From Paenimyroides ummariense (GTDB lineage: Bacteria > Bacteroidota > Bacteroidia > Flavobacteriales > Flavobacteriaceae), in assembly GCF_900115115.1 (NCBI RefSeq), contig NZ_FOVI01000012.1, positions 1 through 64,000 on the forward strand: a stretch of 64,000 nucleotides of DNA, in the 5' to 3' direction. The stretch's first letter is position 1. Each line of letters begins with the position of its first letter. A program made the translations under genes and the position numbers. Below the pieces are notes generated by a model. The model had not been told where the DNA came from and did no database searches. It saw nothing but the letters and a program-made list of their open reading frames with translations. This document shows, in pieces, positions 45,925-55,335 of this stretch.

Positions 45925-47019
45925 ATGAAACCAAATCCAAGATTCATTATTAGCGGCGGCGGTACAGGCGGACACATTTATCCGGCAATTGCTATTGCAA
46001 ACGAAATTAAGGCACAGATTCCTGCTGCCGAAATTTTATTTGTAGGCGCACAAGATAAAATGGAAATGCAGAAAGTTCCTGCGGCGGGTTACGAAATCAA
46101 AGGGTTATGGATTGCTGGTATTCAAAGAAAAATAACGGTTGATAACGCACTTTTTCCGGTTAAGTTTTTATCAAGCTTAATGAAATCGCGCAAAATCATC
46201 AAAGAATTTAAGCCCGATGTTGTTATTGGAACCGGCGGATTTGCAAGCGGTGCGGTTGTAAAAGTGGCACAGCAAATGAACATTCCAACGGTTATTCAGG
46301 AACAAAATTCATATCCGGGAATCACCAATAAAATGCTGGCATCAAAAGCAGATGCCATTTGTGTGGCTTATGACGGATTATCGACCTATTTTAAATCGAA
46401 CAAAATAATTAAAACAGGAAATCCCGTTCGTCAAGATCTATTAACGATTGATACCAAACGCAGCGAAGCGCAAGAGTTCTACGGATTAAATCCGAACAAA
46501 AAGACAGTTGTTATTTTAGGCGGAAGTTTGGGTGCTCGCAGAATAAATCAATTGGTAGAAAAAGAATTATCTTTTTTTAAAGAACAAAACGTTCAGGTAA
46601 TCTGGCAGTGTGGTAAATTTTACATCAACGATTACAAAAAATACCACAACAACGAAGATGTTTTTGTGTACGATTTTATAGAACGAATGGATTTGTTGTT
46701 CGCAGCAGCCGATGTGATTGTTTCGCGTGCCGGAGCATCATCTGTTTCAGAACTGGCAATTGTAGGTAAACCGGTTATTTTTATTCCGTCGCCAAACGTT
46801 GCCGAAGATCATCAAACAAAAAATGCCAAAAGCATTACCGATAAAAACGCAGCGGTTTTGTTGAAAGAAGCCGATTTAGATAATCAGTTTCAAGAACAAA
46901 TGCTACGCTTATTAACAAACAATCAGGTTGCCGAAGCATTGTCAAAAAACATTAAAACATTAGCATTACCAAATGCTACAAAAGATATAGTAAACGAAAT
47001 TTTTAAGTTGGTTAAGTAA
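45925..47019 (+). CDS. murG: UDP-GlcNAc--lipid I GlcNAc transferase MurG
   Basis: 364-aa peripheral membrane enzyme making lipid II. N-terminal [39 protein letters not shown] and the UDP-GlcNAc site [24 protein letters not shown]. Three bases after ftsW. Confidence 0.97.
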   Translation: MKPNPRFIISGGGTGGHIYPAIAIANEIKAQIPAAEILFVGAQDKMEMQKVPAAGYEIKGLWIAGIQRKITVDNALFPVKFLSSLMKSRKIIKEFKPDVVIGTGGFASGAVVKVAQQMNIPTVIQEQNSYPGITNKMLASKADAICVAYDGLSTYFKSNKIIKTGNPVRQDLLTIDTKRSEAQEFYGLNPNKKTVVILGGSLGARRINQLVEKELSFFKEQNVQVIWQCGKFYINDYKKYHNNEDVFVYDFIERMDLLFAAADVIVSRAGASSVSELAIVGKPVIFIPSPNVAEDHQTKNAKSITDKNAAVLLKEADLDNQFQEQMLRLLTNNQVAEALSKNIKTLALPNATKDIVNEIFKLVK

Positions 47020-48374
47020 TGAATTTAAAAGACATACATAATGTATTCTTTATAGGAATTGGTGGTATTGGCATGAGTGCCATTGCCCGATACTTTAAGC
47101 GTATTGGTAAAAACGTTGCCGGTTACGACAAAACGCCTACGCAGTTAACGCACGAGTTAGAAGCCGAAGGGATTGCCATTCATTACACCGACGATTTAGA
47201 AAACATTACAGCAGATTATCAAAATACCGAAGACACGTTGGTGGTTTACACTCCGGCTGTTCCAAAACATCATGCCGAACTTAATTATTTTCAAAATAAT
47301 GGTTTTGCAGTAAAAAAACGTGCCGAAGTTTTAGGCATTATTACTCAAAACAGTTTTTCGTTAGCTGTTGCAGGTACACATGGAAAAACAACAACATCGA
47401 GCATGTTGGCACATATTCTGGTTTCTGCAAACGCTCCGGTTACTGCATTTTTAGGCGGAGTTGTTGAAGGATACGACACCAATTTAATTGGTAACGGAAC
47501 GGACGCTACGGTTGTAGAAGCCGATGAGTTTGATCGATCTTTTTTACACCTGCATCCAAATATTGCCTGCGTAATTTCAGACGATGCCGATCATTTGGAT
47601 ATTTACGGAACCAACGATGCCATTAAATCATCGTTTGCAGAATTTGCATCAAAAATAAGTGATAAAGACAAGTTGTTTATTGCTCAAGGAATTGAAAACA
47701 TCAACGGAACAGAAGTTTCGGTAAACGGAACAGCTGTTATCAATGCTTATAATTTAAGATTCGAAAACGGTAAACGAGTTTTTGATTTAGATTTTAAAGG
47801 CGAAAAAATTACCGATATAAAATTGTTAATGCCCGGAGAACACAATGTATTAAACGCTTCACTGGCATTTGCAATGGCGAAAACCTATGGTTTAAACAAC
47901 GAAGAAATAAAATCGGGTTTAGACAGTTTTAAAGGAATCCGACGTCGTTTTTCTTTTAAAATCAATACCGAAAAATTAGTGATGATTGACGATTACGCAC
48001 ATCATCCAACCGAAATAAAAGCGGTAAGCCAGGCAGTGCACGAAATGTATCCAAATAAGAAGATTACAGCCGTGTTCCAACCTCATTTATTCTCTAGAAC
48101 AAGAGATTTTATGGATGGTTTTGCCGAAAGTTTATCAACATTCAACAATGTGGTTTTGCTTGAAATCTACCCAGCACGCGAGTTGCCGATAGAAAACATC
48201 AATTCTACAGTGTTAATAAATAAGATAAAATCGCCTTTTAAAATTTTGTTGCCTAAAGAAGAATTAGTATCTTTTTTAACCAAAAATACACCCGAAGTTC
48301 TTTTAATTATCGGCGCAGGCGATGTAGGCGAAATGGTAGATGAAATTAAAACAGAATTAGAAAAAAATAATTGA
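47019..48374 (+). CDS. murC: UDP-N-acetylmuramate--L-alanine ligase MurC
   Basis: 451-aa enzyme adding the first peptide residue. N-terminal FIGIGGIGMSAIARYF, ATP loop GTHGKTTTSSM (~118-128), VEADEFDRSFL, and the C-terminal DDYAHHPTEI. The ATG shares a base with the murG stop, so translation is coupled. Confidence 0.97.
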   Translation: MNLKDIHNVFFIGIGGIGMSAIARYFKRIGKNVAGYDKTPTQLTHELEAEGIAIHYTDDLENITADYQNTEDTLVVYTPAVPKHHAELNYFQNNGFAVKKRAEVLGIITQNSFSLAVAGTHGKTTTSSMLAHILVSANAPVTAFLGGVVEGYDTNLIGNGTDATVVEADEFDRSFLHLHPNIACVISDDADHLDIYGTNDAIKSSFAEFASKISDKDKLFIAQGIENINGTEVSVNGTAVINAYNLRFENGKRVFDLDFKGEKITDIKLLMPGEHNVLNASLAFAMAKTYGLNNEEIKSGLDSFKGIRRRFSFKINTEKLVMIDDYAHHPTEIKAVSQAVHEMYPNKKITAVFQPHLFSRTRDFMDGFAESLSTFNNVVLLEIYPARELPIENINSTVLINKIKSPFKILLPKEELVSFLTKNTPEVLLIIGAGDVGEMVDEIKTELEKNN

Positions 48375-48378
48375 CAAA

Positions 48379-49104
48379 ATGATTAAAAAAATCAATTGGT
48401 TCGATGTATTTTTGGCGCTTGTAATTGCCGCCCTGTTTGCTTTGGTAGCCTTTGCTAACCAACGAAACAACGCACGCTACATTGAACAGATTGATGTAAA
48501 ACTTTTAAGTTCTAACAATCACTTTATTACGCAGGAAATGGTAGAAAAATCGATCATTCAAACCTTTCCCCGCGATTCTAAAATTGTAAACAGCGAATTG
48601 AACTTAAAAAAGATCGAAGACAAGCTGAACAAACATCCAATGATTGCAAAATCGGAAGTGTTTGTTGATGTAGACGGAAAATTGCACGCCCAAGTTACCC
48701 AAAAAAAGGCAATGGCAAGGGTAATGAATGGTACCGGATCGTTTTATATTGATGAAAACGGCAATAAAATGCCTTTATCTAACCAGTTTAGCGCACACGT
48801 GCCGGTGGTTTATGGCGAATTAAAACCAAAAAACAAAAAAGTTTTTTCTGATTTGTTGAATACGATTAGTAACGACGAATTTTTAAAAACAACTATAACG
48901 GGCATCAAGATAAATCCTGATCAGTCATTGATATTAACCGTTCGCGATTACAATTACATGATTGAATTTGGGTATTTAAAAGAAATTGAGAAAAAGTTTG
49001 ACAATTACAAAGCTTTTGTACATTACTCTAAAAACGATACCCTTATAGGTTATTACAAAAACGTTAATTTAAGATTTACAGAGCAAGTAGTTTGCACGAA
49101 ATAA
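48379..49104 (+). CDS. ftsQ: cell division protein FtsQ
   Basis: 241-aa bitopic membrane protein: cytosolic MIKKINW, helix at ~8-25, then a periplasmic POTRA-like part (IDVKLLSSNNHFITQEMVEKSI) and a beta domain. Sequence is divergent; the call rests on topology, size and position between murC and ftsA. Confidence 0.88.
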   Translation: MIKKINWFDVFLALVIAALFALVAFANQRNNARYIEQIDVKLLSSNNHFITQEMVEKSIIQTFPRDSKIVNSELNLKKIEDKLNKHPMIAKSEVFVDVDGKLHAQVTQKKAMARVMNGTGSFYIDENGNKMPLSNQFSAHVPVVYGELKPKNKKVFSDLLNTISNDEFLKTTITGIKINPDQSLILTVRDYNYMIEFGYLKEIEKKFDNYKAFVHYSKNDTLIGYYKNVNLRFTEQVVCTK

Positions 49105-49110
49105 AAGGAT

Positions 49111-50532
49111 ATGAATAAAGAAAACATTGCTGTAGGATTAGATATTGGAACAACAAAAATTGTTGCAATGGTAGGTAAAAGAAACGAGTATGGCAAGCTC
49201 GAAATTCTTGGTATTGGTAACGCTAAAAGTTTAGGTGTAAAACGTGGTGTGGTTAACAATATTACGCAAACTATACAATCAATTCAACATGCGGTGGCAC
49301 AGGCATCGGCAGAGTCGGGCTGTAAAATCAACGATGTAGTTTTAGGAATTGCCGGGCAGCACATTCGCAGTATTCATCACCAAGAATACATTACGCGCGA
49401 TAAGCCGGAAACAGTAATTTCAGAAATTGATATTGACAAGTTAATTGCGCAGGTACAAAAATTAAACATGTTACCGGGCGAAGAAATAATACACGTATTA
49501 CCGCAAGAGTTTAAGGTTGATGAAGAAGGCGGAATAAAAGAACCAATTGGTATGTACGGTCGCCGTTTAGAAGCAAGTTTCCACGTAGTTGTTGGGCAAT
49601 CGGCTTCTATTCGTAATGCAGGTCGTTGCGTAAAAGATTCGGGATTAGAATTATCAGGATTAACATTAGAACCTTTGGCATCGTCAGACGCGGTTTTAAG
49701 TCAGGAAGAAAAAGAAGCTGGTGTAGCATTGATCGATATTGGTGGCGGAACAACAGATTTAGCCATTTTTAAAGACGGAATTATTCGTCACACAGCTGTA
49801 ATTCCTTTCGGTGGAAATGTTATTACAGAAGATATTAAAGAAGGTTGTTCGATCATTGAAAAACAGGCAGAACAATTAAAAATACGTTTCGGATCGGCTT
49901 GGCCAGGCGAAAACAAGGATAACGAAATTGTTTCAATTCCGGGTTTACGCGGTCAGGAAGCAAAAGAAATTTCATTAAAAAACCTTTCAAAGATCATTCA
50001 TGCACGTGTTGTAGAAATTATCGATATGGTTTTTTCTGAAATTAAAGCATACGGATACGATAATCCCCGCAAAAAATTAATTGCAGGTATTGTTTTAACC
50101 GGTGGTGGATCAGAACTAAAACACATTAAACAATTGGTGGAATATATTACGGGAATTGATACGCGTATTGGCTATCCTAACGAACATATTTCGGGCGAAT
50201 CGGCAAAATTGGTTTCTCGTCCGTTATTCGCAACAGCAGTTGGTTTGATGATGGAAAGCGATATTAACAACTCACGCAGTCGTTTGTATGTACAAGAACA
50301 TCCAGGCGTAAAAATCCAACCAAAAGCAGAACCTATCGGTACACCGGTTGAACCAAAAAGCAGTATTCAAATGAATACCATTACCGATAAACCACAACAA
50401 AACACAGAACAAGAAGCTAATTCAAACGAACAACAAGTTGATGTGGAACAAGGAACATCGGCTTACATTGAGAACCGTTTCTTGGGGAAATTTATAAAGA
50501 AGTTTAAAGATTTTATTGATAAAGCAGAGTAA
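49111..50532 (+). CDS. ftsA: cell division protein FtsA
   Basis: 473-aa actin-like ATPase tethering FtsZ to the membrane. Phosphate-1 loop VGLDIGTTKIVAMVG, 1C domain with GIAGQHIRSIHH, phosphate-2 VALIDIGGGTTDLAIF, adenosine region GIVLTGGGSELKHI. The C-terminus ends in a short basic amphipathic helix (FLGKFIKKFKDFIDKA), the expected membrane anchor, after a Gln-rich linker. Confidence 0.97.
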   Translation: MNKENIAVGLDIGTTKIVAMVGKRNEYGKLEILGIGNAKSLGVKRGVVNNITQTIQSIQHAVAQASAESGCKINDVVLGIAGQHIRSIHHQEYITRDKPETVISEIDIDKLIAQVQKLNMLPGEEIIHVLPQEFKVDEEGGIKEPIGMYGRRLEASFHVVVGQSASIRNAGRCVKDSGLELSGLTLEPLASSDAVLSQEEKEAGVALIDIGGGTTDLAIFKDGIIRHTAVIPFGGNVITEDIKEGCSIIEKQAEQLKIRFGSAWPGENKDNEIVSIPGLRGQEAKEISLKNLSKIIHARVVEIIDMVFSEIKAYGYDNPRKKLIAGIVLTGGGSELKHIKQLVEYITGIDTRIGYPNEHISGESAKLVSRPLFATAVGLMMESDINNSRSRLYVQEHPGVKIQPKAEPIGTPVEPKSSIQMNTITDKPQQNTEQEANSNEQQVDVEQGTSAYIENRFLGKFIKKFKDFIDKAE

Positions 50533-50553
50533 AAAGAAAAACACCGCAAACAT

Positions 50554-52569
50554 ATGGATCAGGTATTTGAAAATTTAGCATTCTCTCCAGATTTGCCAAA
50601 AAACAAATCGAATGTAATTAAAGTAATTGGAGTTGGTGGTGGTGGTAGTAATGCCATTAATCACATGTACAATCAAGGCATTAAAGGCGTTGACTTTGTA
50701 GTTTGTAATACCGATGCGCAAGCATTAAGCAACAGTCCGGTGCCTATTAAAATTCAGTTAGGTTTAACTTTAACTGAAGGATTAGGTGCAGGTGCAAACC
50801 CAGAAGTTGGTCAACAGTCTGCTTTGGAAAGTATCGAAGAAATTGAACAGTTTTTAGATTCTAACACGAAAATGGTTTTTATAACTGCCGGTATGGGTGG
50901 TGGTACCGGTACAGGTGCTGCACCAGTTATTGCTCAGTTAGCGAAAGACCGTGATATTTTAACTGTTGGTATTGTTACGATTCCTTTTCAGTTTGAAGGA
51001 AAAGTGCGCCAGGAACAAGCATTACGCGGAGTTGAAAACCTTCGCAAAAATGTAGATTCGTTAATTGTAATCAACAACAATAAATTACGCGAGGTTTATG
51101 GAAACCTTGGTTTTAAAGCAGGTTTCTCTAAAGCAGATGAAGTTTTGGCAACAGCATCTCGCGGAATTGCCGAAGTAATTACACACCACTACACGCAAAA
51201 TATCGATTTAAAAGATGCTAAAACCGTATTATCTAATTCGGGAACAGCAATCATGGGATCGGCAGAAGCAAGTGGCGAAAACCGTGCAAAAGAAGCAATT
51301 GTAAGCGCTTTAGATTCGCCTTTATTGAACGATAATAAAATTACCGGAGCTAAAAATGTATTATTATTGATTGTTTCTGGTGAAAACGAAATCACGATTG
51401 ATGAAATCGGTGAAATCAACGATCACATTCAAATGGAAGCAGGTCACAACGCAAACATCATTATGGGTGTTGGTGAAGATACTGCTTTGGGTGATGCTAT
51501 TTCGGTAACAATTATTGCTACAGGTTTTAATGTAGAGCAACAAAAGTTGATTGTGAACGCAAACGATGAAAATAAAAGTAAAATTATTCATCATTTAGGC
51601 GAAGAACAAAAAGCAACTGCAGATTTATCTGGAAACAATGCACCAACTTTCACAAGTGCACCAACACCAGAACAACCGTTGCTAAGTAATTCGGGATTTC
51701 AGGCGGCTCCAAAAATCGTTTACAATTTAGACGATGATATGGGAAACCAGCCAAATAACGAGGTTGAAAAAAAAACAATAGTTCAAACTCAACCTACTAA
51801 TATCGTTCAAACTGTGGTTCAACCTGTTCAAAAAACCAGTTATGTAACAGAAAATCAACCACAAAGCGTTCAACAAACAACAGAAGTACCGCAAAACATC
51901 GTTAAAACGGTTGATATTCGCAATATTGTTGTAAACGAACCTACGTTTGTCATTGTAAAGCCAAAACAAATTGTTTCTGAAACGCAAAATATTATGGCAA
52001 AACAATTTACGTTTGATTTACAACAACAAGAAACTGAATTTGAATCGGTTGGAAATGAATTTTCGTTTGAGATTCAGCAGAACAATGTTCAAGAAAATCA
52101 TGTACAGCAAAATCAATCGATCGAAAAATCAGAAGAGATCATTCGATACGATTTAAGCGATTATATGGAAGTTGAAGAGCAGTTGATGAATTCAAAACAA
52201 ACGGTTGAAGAACCTGTTAAAGAAGACGAATCGTTTTCGTTTACCGTTAGAACAGAAGAACCAGCGTTTGTTTCGCAGACTCAACGTGTGATTGTTGATG
52301 AAAATTCACCAATGGAAACATCTATCAACGATATTTTACGTGAAAGAGCCGAAGAGCGCAAACGCAAAATGAAAGAGTTTAACCATAAGTTTAATACCGC
52401 TACCAACCAGATCAACGATTTGGAAAAAGAACCGGCATACAAACGTATGGGTGTTGATTTAACACAGAATAACGCAAGTAATGTATCGCGTACATCGGTT
52501 TCAGCCGACCGAAACAATGATTTACAATTGCGTTCTAACAACTCATTTTTACACGACAATGTAGACTAA
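50554..52569 (+). CDS. ftsZ: cell division GTPase FtsZ with very long C-terminal linker
   Basis: 671-aa tubulin homologue forming the division ring. The GTPase core (~1-330) has GVGGGGSNAINHM, the tubulin signature GGGTGTG at 115-121 and FQFEGKVRQEQA. After it come ~340 residues rich in Gln, Glu, Val and Thr, probably disordered. The C-terminus reads QLRSNNSFLHDNVD and lacks a plain IPxFLR-type peptide, so its FtsA-binding end differs from the proteobacterial form. Last dcw gene; a strong terminator follows. Confidence 0.96.
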   Translation: MDQVFENLAFSPDLPKNKSNVIKVIGVGGGGSNAINHMYNQGIKGVDFVVCNTDAQALSNSPVPIKIQLGLTLTEGLGAGANPEVGQQSALESIEEIEQFLDSNTKMVFITAGMGGGTGTGAAPVIAQLAKDRDILTVGIVTIPFQFEGKVRQEQALRGVENLRKNVDSLIVINNNKLREVYGNLGFKAGFSKADEVLATASRGIAEVITHHYTQNIDLKDAKTVLSNSGTAIMGSAEASGENRAKEAIVSALDSPLLNDNKITGAKNVLLLIVSGENEITIDEIGEINDHIQMEAGHNANIIMGVGEDTALGDAISVTIIATGFNVEQQKLIVNANDENKSKIIHHLGEEQKATADLSGNNAPTFTSAPTPEQPLLSNSGFQAAPKIVYNLDDDMGNQPNNEVEKKTIVQTQPTNIVQTVVQPVQKTSYVTENQPQSVQQTTEVPQNIVKTVDIRNIVVNEPTFVIVKPKQIVSETQNIMAKQFTFDLQQQETEFESVGNEFSFEIQQNNVQENHVQQNQSIEKSEEIIRYDLSDYMEVEEQLMNSKQTVEEPVKEDESFSFTVRTEEPAFVSQTQRVIVDENSPMETSINDILRERAEERKRKMKEFNHKFNTATNQINDLEKEPAYKRMGVDLTQNNASNVSRTSVSADRNNDLQLRSNNSFLHDNVD

Positions 52570-52593
52570 TTAAATTAGATTTATATTTACCTT

Positions 52594-52630
52594 AACCTCA
52601 AAAAGAGCATTTCTTTTTGAGGTTTTTTAA
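52594..52630 (+). terminator. terminator of the dcw cluster
   Basis: Stem AACCTCAAAAA/TTTTTGAGGTT, loop GAGCATTTC, then TTTT. Confidence 0.88.
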
Positions 52631-52631
52631 T

Positions 52632-52639
52632 TATATTTG
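52632..52639 (+). promoter_or_regulatory. -7 box of the YqeY-domain gene
   Basis: TATATTTG directly after the dcw terminator, 21 bp above the chosen ATG at 52661. It makes the upstream Met at 52637 impossible as a start. Confidence 0.55.
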
Positions 52640-52660
52640 TCACTCTTAAATTTTAGCAAA

Positions 52661-53110
52661 ATGAGTTTACAAACAAATATAACAGCCGCTTTAAAAGAAG
52701 CAATGAAAGCAAAAGACCAAGTAGCTTTAGAATCTTTAAGAGCAATTAAATCGGAATTGTTGTTGGCACAAACATCAGGAAATTCAGCAGAATTAACAGA
52801 AGCCGATGAAATTAAATTGTTACAAAAATTAGTAAAGCAACGTAAAGATGCTGCTGCTATTTTTGTTGAACAAGGCAGAAACGATTTAGCTGAACCAGAA
52901 TTGGCACAAGCAGCAGTTATTGAGCAATTTTTACCGGCACAATTATCAGAAGCAGAAGTTGAAGCAGCAATTAAAGATATCATTGCAGAAGGAAACTTTG
53001 CAGGAATGCAATCAATGGGTCAGGTAATGGGCTTGGCAAATACCAAATTAGCAGGATCGGCAGACGGAAAAACAATTTCTACCATTGTTAAAAAGCTATT
53101 AACCGCATAA
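52661..53110 (+). CDS. GatB/YqeY domain-containing protein
   Basis: 149-aa helical protein of the YqeY family, related to the tRNA-binding tail domain of GatB. Signatures: ALKEAMKAKDQVALESLRAIKSEL near the N-terminus and EQFLPAQLSEAEVEAAIKDII with GQVMG in the C-terminal half. Role in tRNA or amidotransferase biology is suspected for the family, not proven. The frame opens eight codons earlier, but the -7 box favours MSLQTNITAAL. Confidence 0.92.
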   Translation: MSLQTNITAALKEAMKAKDQVALESLRAIKSELLLAQTSGNSAELTEADEIKLLQKLVKQRKDAAAIFVEQGRNDLAEPELAQAAVIEQFLPAQLSEAEVEAAIKDIIAEGNFAGMQSMGQVMGLANTKLAGSADGKTISTIVKKLLTA

Positions 53111-53117
53111 CAATAAT

Positions 53118-53190
53118 GTCTTCGTAGTTCAATTGGATAGAATGTTAGATTCCGGTTCTGATGATGCGGGTTCGAATCCTGCCGAAGACA
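53118..53190 (+). tRNA. tRNA-Arg (anticodon CCG)
   Basis: Cloverleaf by eye: acceptor GTCTTCG / CGAAGAC with discriminator A, D stem GTTC/GAAT, anticodon stem TTAGA/TCTGA with loop TTCCGGT (anticodon CCG, reads CGG), T stem GCGGG/CCTGC with loop TTCGAAT. The 3' CCA is not encoded. It lies 7 bp after the YqeY-domain gene. Confidence 0.95.
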
Positions 53191-53194
53191 CTTA

Positions 53195-53225
53195 AAAAGC
53201 AATCTTTTTAGGTTGCTTTTTTTCT
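53195..53225 (+). terminator. terminator after tRNA-Arg
   Basis: Stem AAAAGCAATC/GGTTGCTTTT (one T-G pair), loop TTTTTA, then Ts. Confidence 0.8.
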
Positions 53226-53238
53226 TATTAAACTACTC

Positions 53239-53270
53239 AAAGGCTGTCTAACTAAAGACAGCCTTTTTAA
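53239..53270. terminator. terminator at the end of the phytase operon
   Basis: Stem AAAGGCTGTCT/AGACAGCCTTT, loop AACTAA, T-rich tails on both strands; faces the minus-strand phytase gene ending at 53291. Confidence 0.82.
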
Positions 53271-53290
53271 ATTTTAAACAAAACTAAAAA

Positions 53291-54343
53291 CTATTTAGCT
53301 TGTTTGTCTATTTCTTGTTGAATGATGTTCCAATCGTAATAGTGAAAAACCATACCGTTGCTCATTGCAACTAACATTCCGTTAGTGAACGATCCGCCGA
53401 AATTAAAATTAACAGCATCTGCCCCATCGCATTCAATGGTAGAAAACGGAATTTTAGCAATCATTTTATGATCGTTTGCATTGCCATTTTCGCCTTCTCG
53501 TTTATAAACTACAAAGTTATTCGCCTGCTGGTCTGATACTAAAATATATCCTAGCTTGTCGCTGGTTTTATATAGAGCGATGCCTTCATGATCGCGCTTA
53601 AAATCTTTCTGTCCGAAAAACGCTAATTCTTCATTTCCTTTTGCAGGATCGGCATAATATTTTCTTATTCCTTGGGTTTCATCGGCATAATAAATATATC
53701 CCAACTCATTATCAACCATAATGGCTTCAATTTCCTTTTTGCCCGAATAGTTTCCGAATTTACGCACCAAATTAGCCGTAACTGTTCCTTTGTTATCCGT
53801 TAATTCATATTGATACAAATATTCCCCGGAAACGCCTTCTTTTCTGCCGACAATCGCATATATTTTTCCGTTAGAAGGATTGGTGTAAAGCGAAATTCCC
53901 ATTGGATCTTTATGTTCAGAATCTGCAAAAACTGCAATTCCACCATTATCAATAGGTTTTAAATCTGGTAACGAAAATATGCGGATTTGATCTTTCTTAC
54001 GTTCGGTAACTACTGCGATATCAACCTTTTTTCCGTTTAACGTTAATCCGTATGCGATATCCACGTTATTTGGGCGATCCATTGGATATACTTTATTTAC
54101 AATTTTTCCTTGTAAATCGAACGCATACAAACCACCGGTTTCTTTTTCTTTATCGGTTCCGATGATTAATGATTGTGACGGATTTGCTTTGTTTATCCAA
54201 ATAGCCGGATCGTCGGTATCATGCGGAGTTGCCTGTGTAACAACCGTTGGTTTTATTGCATTTTTGGCTACCGGAGCCAATTTTGAAGAATTACAAGAGG
54301 TTACTAAAGCGGTTACCGCTAAAAGATATAGTACTTTTTTCAT
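53291..54343 (-). CDS. beta-propeller phytase, lipoprotein
   Basis: 350-aa 3-phytase-type enzyme that removes phosphate from phytate (inositol hexaphosphate) with calcium. A lipoprotein signal (ALVTSC) anchors it. Propeller signatures: HDTDDPAIWINKANPSQSLIIGTDKE at the start of blade 1, GGLYAFDLQGK, RPNNVDIAYG, RDHEGIALY and LVSDQQANNFVVY with the metal-binding acidic residues. Last gene of a three-gene operon; its ATG overlaps the phosphatase TGA by 4 bp. Confidence 0.92.
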   Translation of the reverse strand: MKKVLYLLAVTALVTSCNSSKLAPVAKNAIKPTVVTQATPHDTDDPAIWINKANPSQSLIIGTDKEKETGGLYAFDLQGKIVNKVYPMDRPNNVDIAYGLTLNGKKVDIAVVTERKKDQIRIFSLPDLKPIDNGGIAVFADSEHKDPMGISLYTNPSNGKIYAIVGRKEGVSGEYLYQYELTDNKGTVTANLVRKFGNYSGKKEIEAIMVDNELGYIYYADETQGIRKYYADPAKGNEELAFFGQKDFKRDHEGIALYKTSDKLGYILVSDQQANNFVVYKREGENGNANDHKMIAKIPFSTIECDGADAVNFNFGGSFTNGMLVAMSNGMVFHYYDWNIIQQEIDKQAK

Positions 54344-55335
54344 TTTTTAATTTCGGTTTGATAAATTACTTTGAAGTCTTTTTCGTTTGATTGAATTACA
54401 TAAGCTTTCAAAATGTTATTGGTTAAAGTAAATGCCATAAAACCTGGAACGGCTTCTGCAAAAAGAGATCCTTCAATTTTTCCGGTTTCGCGCAATTCAC
54501 TGCCTGCACCAGATAAAAATTGCATTACTTTTTTGTTGCTTTTTTTTATGATCTGCAAATCGTGCTCGTGTCCGCAAATGTAAGCGTCAACCTTATACTT
54601 TTCTAAAATTGGTTCAAAAATCAACTCGGTATCTTTGGTTTCCTGCTCGTTTTTGCGTTTTCCACCCGAATAAAGCGGATGATGCCCTACGACGATTTTC
54701 CAAACAATTTTAGGATCGTTATTTGCTAATTTGGTTTGGATCCACTTTAATTGTTGGTTCGTGTCCTGATCGTTTATTCCTAAATATTTTTCAGGATTTG
54801 CTTTGTATTTTGTAACAAACGGATTAGTATCAATAACCAACAATTGTAAAAATTTGCCTTTATCAATTTCTATTAATCGTTCAAAATAACGATCGGGCAT
54901 TTCCCATCTTCTTGAAATCTTACTGTAATCGATCTGTGCCTGAACACTTCCTTCATAATCATGATTTCCCAAAGCAACAAACCAAGGTTCGTGCAGTAAA
55001 TGGTGCGTATAAATGTTTTCGAACGATGAAAACCACTGATAATCCTGTGTGCTTTGAACTCCCGTAGGATAAAAATTATCGCCGACAGAAATGGTAAAAT
55101 TCATATCTAAAATTTCGGCAATTGTTCCCATATCTCGAGCAACTTCTTTCTGTGTGAAAGCGCCGTGACGACCAAAATCGCCGATAGCCAAAAACGCAAT
55201 TCCGTTTTTTGCAGCCTGAATATCTGCATGTTGATGAACTGTTTTATTAAGCGTATGATCAGGACGCTCCTGACCATACGAATAAAAACTAATGACTAAT
55301 AAAAATAATATGTAGAATGGATGTCTATTCTTCAT
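54340..55335 (-). CDS. secreted acid-phosphatase-like metallophosphoesterase
   Basis: 331-aa enzyme of the calcineurin-like / tartrate-resistant (purple) acid phosphatase kind. Signal peptide ends SYGQE. Metal motifs in order: AIGDFGRHG, SVGDNFYP, GNHDYEG, VGHHPLYSGG and GHEHDLQ. Expected to release phosphate from small organophosphates outside the inner membrane. Coupled to both neighbours (1-bp overlap with the receptor gene, 4-bp with the phytase gene). Confidence 0.9.
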   Translation of the reverse strand: MKNRHPFYILFLLVISFYSYGQERPDHTLNKTVHQHADIQAAKNGIAFLAIGDFGRHGAFTQKEVARDMGTIAEILDMNFTISVGDNFYPTGVQSTQDYQWFSSFENIYTHHLLHEPWFVALGNHDYEGSVQAQIDYSKISRRWEMPDRYFERLIEIDKGKFLQLLVIDTNPFVTKYKANPEKYLGINDQDTNQQLKWIQTKLANNDPKIVWKIVVGHHPLYSGGKRKNEQETKDTELIFEPILEKYKVDAYICGHEHDLQIIKKSNKKVMQFLSGAGSELRETGKIEGSLFAEAVPGFMAFTLTNNILKAYVIQSNEKDFKVIYQTEIKK

